Of a stretch of DNA of 6,984 nucleotides, positions 5,349 through 6,984 are shown piece by piece. Under the pieces are notes generated by a model. It was not told the origin of the DNA and made no database searches. It saw nothing but the letters and a program-made list of their open reading frames with translations. This DNA is from an uncultured Eubacteriales bacterium. GTDB taxonomy: Bacteria; Bacillota; Clostridia; Oscillospirales; CAG-272. The stretch covers positions 1 through 6,984 of the forward strand of contig CAKSEI010000077.1 of the NCBI GenBank assembly GCA_934446285.1. The letters are read 5' to 3'. The number at the start of each line of letters is the position of its first letter. Positions within the stretch are counted from its first letter, which is position 1. The position numbers were made by a program, and so were the translations under genes.

Positions 5349-6599
5349 ATGAAGAGAATTATCTCTTTTGCCGTATCGGTGCTTATGGTAATGACAGTTT
5401 TCTGCGGTGTACTGACTGTCGGTTCGTCCGCAGCAGATGCCGCAGGCAAGATAACATTCACCTCTGTCGCCGGTCCGATAAACGAAGACGGTACGTTCGA
5501 GCTCAAGGTGTATGCGAATGACCTGACGGATTATGGGTTTTACTGCATTTATACAAAGCTGAATTTTGATACAGACGTTATAGATTACAATACTTATGAC
5601 GCTACTGTTGGCAGAAACAAGATTAAAGTTTTGGGAACAGTAGATAATGCATATAATATTGCTAACGATATCAGCGGTTCAGTATCGCAAATCCTTGCTC
5701 AATCAACAAAAGATGGGAAAAAGTCAATACAGTACTTTTCCGATGATTCCGAAATGAGCAGAACTATAGTTATTGCGTCTGTTAATGATTCTGTCAGCTT
5801 TCCGTTTGTGTTTAATAAGAATCGTATTTATGAAGCGGTAGATAAAGGTATCATTGAAAAAGATCAGGCGGATGGATATGAGTACAACGAAAACGGAGGG
5901 TGTCTTTTTGCGACATATTATCTGAAAGTAAAGGATTTGAGCGCGATAGGCAAGTATGACATCTCAGTGACCATGGATTATCGCAATTCAAAATTGGCGA
6001 CAGGAGATTTGGAGTTTGTATTAGATCAGACTTGCAGAACCGCTACCGCTGATGACTGTGCGAGCGTCCCCGCGACGATAACTCTCGGTTCAAGCACGGA
6101 TATCACCGCCTCCGTTGCGGACTCCGCTTCCATCAGATTGAATGCCGATAAAGACCCGACACGCTGCGGTCTGAGATTTGTCGGAACTATAAATGTTCCC
6201 GAGGCTAAGCAGAGTGATGTTGTTGACTTCGGCATTGCTATTACCGACGAGAACAGCGATACACCGACAAAGGAGAACAACGAACAGGTTGTTCTGAAGA
6301 TTCCCGCAAAGGTCAATACCAACGGCGAATCGCTGCGCAAAACCGACGGCAGCATAGACTGGACCAAAGCAGCAGATGCTACGTTCAGCGGAGTTATCTC
6401 AAGCATTAAGACGACTAACTACAGCAGAACGTTTACCGCAAAGGTTTACTATCAGTTAAGTGACGGTACTGTAGTTTACTCGACGGGCACTATCGACAGA
6501 AGTGTAAAGCAGGTTTACACAAGCATGTTGGCTGATGAAACCGCAAATCAAGATGCTGTTGCTTGGGTAAAAGATTACTTTAAAGGTCATATGAATTAA
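5349..6599 (+). CDS. Secreted protein with cohesin-like beta-sandwich and unnamed C-terminal domain
   Basis: The 416-residue product starts with a clear signal peptide: MKR, then a hydrophobic core at residues 4-23, and a likely cleavage site near 28-32 (GSSAADAA). Residues about 34-225 look like a cohesin or carbohydrate-binding type beta-sandwich. Features of this are an opening GTFELKVYANDL strand, TKLNFDTDVIDY at 69-80 (the FDxxV pattern common in such domains), and closing strands ATYYLKVKDLSAIGKYDISV. From about 245 a second domain begins, with ASIRLNADKDPTRCGLRF (260-277) and later FTAKVYYQLSDGTVVYSTG (362-380) and DRSVKQVYTSML. This pattern recalls uncharacterised modules in exported proteins of gut Clostridia. 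I see no dockerin, SLH, LPXTG or C-terminal membrane anchor, so it is probably released or held non-covalently. Ligand and function are unknown. Codons for residues about 60-228 are far richer in A+T than the rest. Confidence 0.8.
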   Translation: MKRIISFAVSVLMVMTVFCGVLTVGSSAADAAGKITFTSVAGPINEDGTFELKVYANDLTDYGFYCIYTKLNFDTDVIDYNTYDATVGRNKIKVLGTVDNAYNIANDISGSVSQILAQSTKDGKKSIQYFSDDSEMSRTIVIASVNDSVSFPFVFNKNRIYEAVDKGIIEKDQADGYEYNENGGCLFATYYLKVKDLSAIGKYDISVTMDYRNSKLATGDLEFVLDQTCRTATADDCASVPATITLGSSTDITASVADSASIRLNADKDPTRCGLRFVGTINVPEAKQSDVVDFGIAITDENSDTPTKENNEQVVLKIPAKVNTNGESLRKTDGSIDWTKAADATFSGVISSIKTTNYSRTFTAKVYYQLSDGTVVYSTGTIDRSVKQVYTSMLADETANQDAVAWVKDYFKGHMN

Positions 6600-6629
6600 T
6601 TCGGGTTTTCTTCCCTCAAAACTATATGA

Positions 6630-6665
6630 CGAAAAAAGAATCCTCTCACGAGGGTTCTTTTTTCG
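6630..6665. terminator. Strong Rho-independent terminator after the secreted-protein gene
   Basis: A 16-pair stem is formed by 6630-6645 and 6650-6665 around a TCAC loop, with one G-T wobble (T6641 with G6654). The core GAATCCTC/GAGGGTTC is flanked by A6 and T6 tracts that pair with each other. It lies 30 bases after the stop. Because the stem ends are A6/T6, it could also stop transcripts arriving on the minus strand from the uracil-DNA glycosylase gene. Confidence 0.9.
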
Positions 6666-6733
6666 CGTTCATCCGCGAGCTTATTTTATATTGACTTTGG
6701 CTCTGATAAAATAGGCGAAAAGTGCCAAAATCA

Positions 6734-6781
6734 GCCGTGCAGCGGTGTGTGGGGCATAGTTACCCAAAGCGCCCGCACGGC
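6734..6781. repeat. GC-rich inverted repeat in the spacer
   Basis: GCCGTGC (6734-6740) and GCACGGC (6775-6781) are exact reverse complements, with GCG/CGC (6742-6744 and 6770-6772) able to extend the stem inward past a small internal loop. On the minus strand the hairpin is followed by TGATTTT, so it might act as a weak terminator for the glycosylase gene. The loop is long, and this role is uncertain. Confidence 0.4.
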
Positions 6782-6847
6782 ACGCACGACGGCGCGGGCG
6801 TGAGTATCTGCGGTCTGCCCGACTTTATTGTGCCGAACGGAGTAGCG

Positions 6848-6984
6848 TTATTTCAATGCATCGAGATGATGCTTTACGCTCATCATATCGACGAGCATTT
6901 CCTCTCTGCGGCTCGGGTCACGCAGCAGAAGCGACGGGTGATAAACAGCGCACATCTCAAAGCGTCCCTTGGTTACCCATATAC
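6848..6984 (-). CDS. Uracil-DNA glycosylase family 4-like, C-terminal 44 residues (partial)
   Basis: Only the last 44 residues are in the window: the gene enters from the right edge and stops with TAA at 6850-6848. The visible peptide includes RFEMCAVYHPSLLLRDPSRR and ends DMMSVKHHLDALK. The YHPSxLLRDPxxR block followed by a D-[LM]-helix is the characteristic C-terminal motif of family-4 (Fe-S) uracil-DNA glycosylases, where the histidine of HPS helps position and activate the uracil. The enzyme removes uracil from DNA as the first step of base excision repair in the cytoplasm. The Fe-S cysteines and the N-terminal catalytic motif lie outside the window, so family 4 rather than family 5 is inferred from the sequence style. 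No close terminator is obvious other than the structured spacer 67-114 bases downstream. Confidence 0.75.
   Translation of the reverse strand, partial: IWVTKGRFEMCAVYHPSLLLRDPSRREEMLVDMMSVKHHLDALK

Noticed and set aside
6685..6712. A possible promoter, TTTATA with 16 bases to TAAAAT, after the terminator.
   Set aside because: The -35 match is poor, and no gene with a ribosome binding site follows on the plus strand.
6710..6984. A plus-strand open frame without a stop that runs to the right edge.
   Set aside because: From 6848 on it is codon-aligned antisense of the uracil-DNA glycosylase gene, which tends to stay open. It has only weak GTG starts and no good ribosome binding site, and its product matches no family I know.
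1..6984. Searched by eye for CRISPR arrays, tRNA or rRNA genes, insertion sequences, attachment sites and defence or toxin genes.
   Set aside because: No spaced direct repeats, cloverleaf, transposase motif or known defence domain was seen.

Overview
The window looks like a piece of chromosome from an endospore-forming Clostridia-type Firmicute, probably an uncultured gut relative. The reasons are a spoVAC-spoVAD-spoVAE operon, strong AGGAG-type ribosome binding sites, short coupled operons, moderate G+C with AGA/AGG and ATA codons in use, and a secreted protein of a style common in Ruminococcus-like bacteria. The species assignment is inference; no rRNA or other marker is present.

Layout. 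Positions 1-231 (minus) hold the start of an unrecognised helical protein cut by the window edge. Divergent from it, 295-3057 (plus) is a tightly packed four-gene operon: a YfcE-type metallophosphoesterase, a two-helix membrane protein with a possible PH-like tail, a DEDDh 3'-5' exonuclease with a C-terminal Cys/His cluster, and a PHP-domain phosphoesterase of the CehA/McbA type. The three junctions overlap by 4, 4 and 1 bases, so the genes are probably translationally coupled. Three of the four are metal-dependent phosphodiester or phosphoester hydrolases.

A terminator-like hairpin at 3061-3108 separates this operon from the convergent spoVA operon on the minus strand (spoVAC 4910-4461, spoVAD 4464-3466, spoVAE 3461-3108). 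Those genes encode the core of the spore inner-membrane channel for Ca-dipicolinate. Upstream of spoVAC lies a 438-base divergent intergenic region. It holds a weak forespore-type promoter candidate facing spoVA, and a very good sigma-A promoter (TTGATT, 17 bases, TATAAT) facing right. Just downstream of that promoter is a perfect 11-base inverted repeat.

The right-facing gene (5349-6599) encodes a 416-residue exported protein with a signal peptide, a cohesin-like beta-sandwich region and a C-terminal domain that I do not recognise by name. Its middle third is much richer in A+T than either end. It finishes at a strong terminator (6630-6665). A short region dense in inverted repeats follows, and then the 3' end of a minus-strand family-4-type uracil-DNA glycosylase runs off the right edge.

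I see no CRISPR array, tRNA, rRNA, insertion sequence or defence island. The genes are mostly core functions. The places most worth a second look are the leader palindrome and mosaic composition of the secreted protein, and the structured spacer at 6696-6800.
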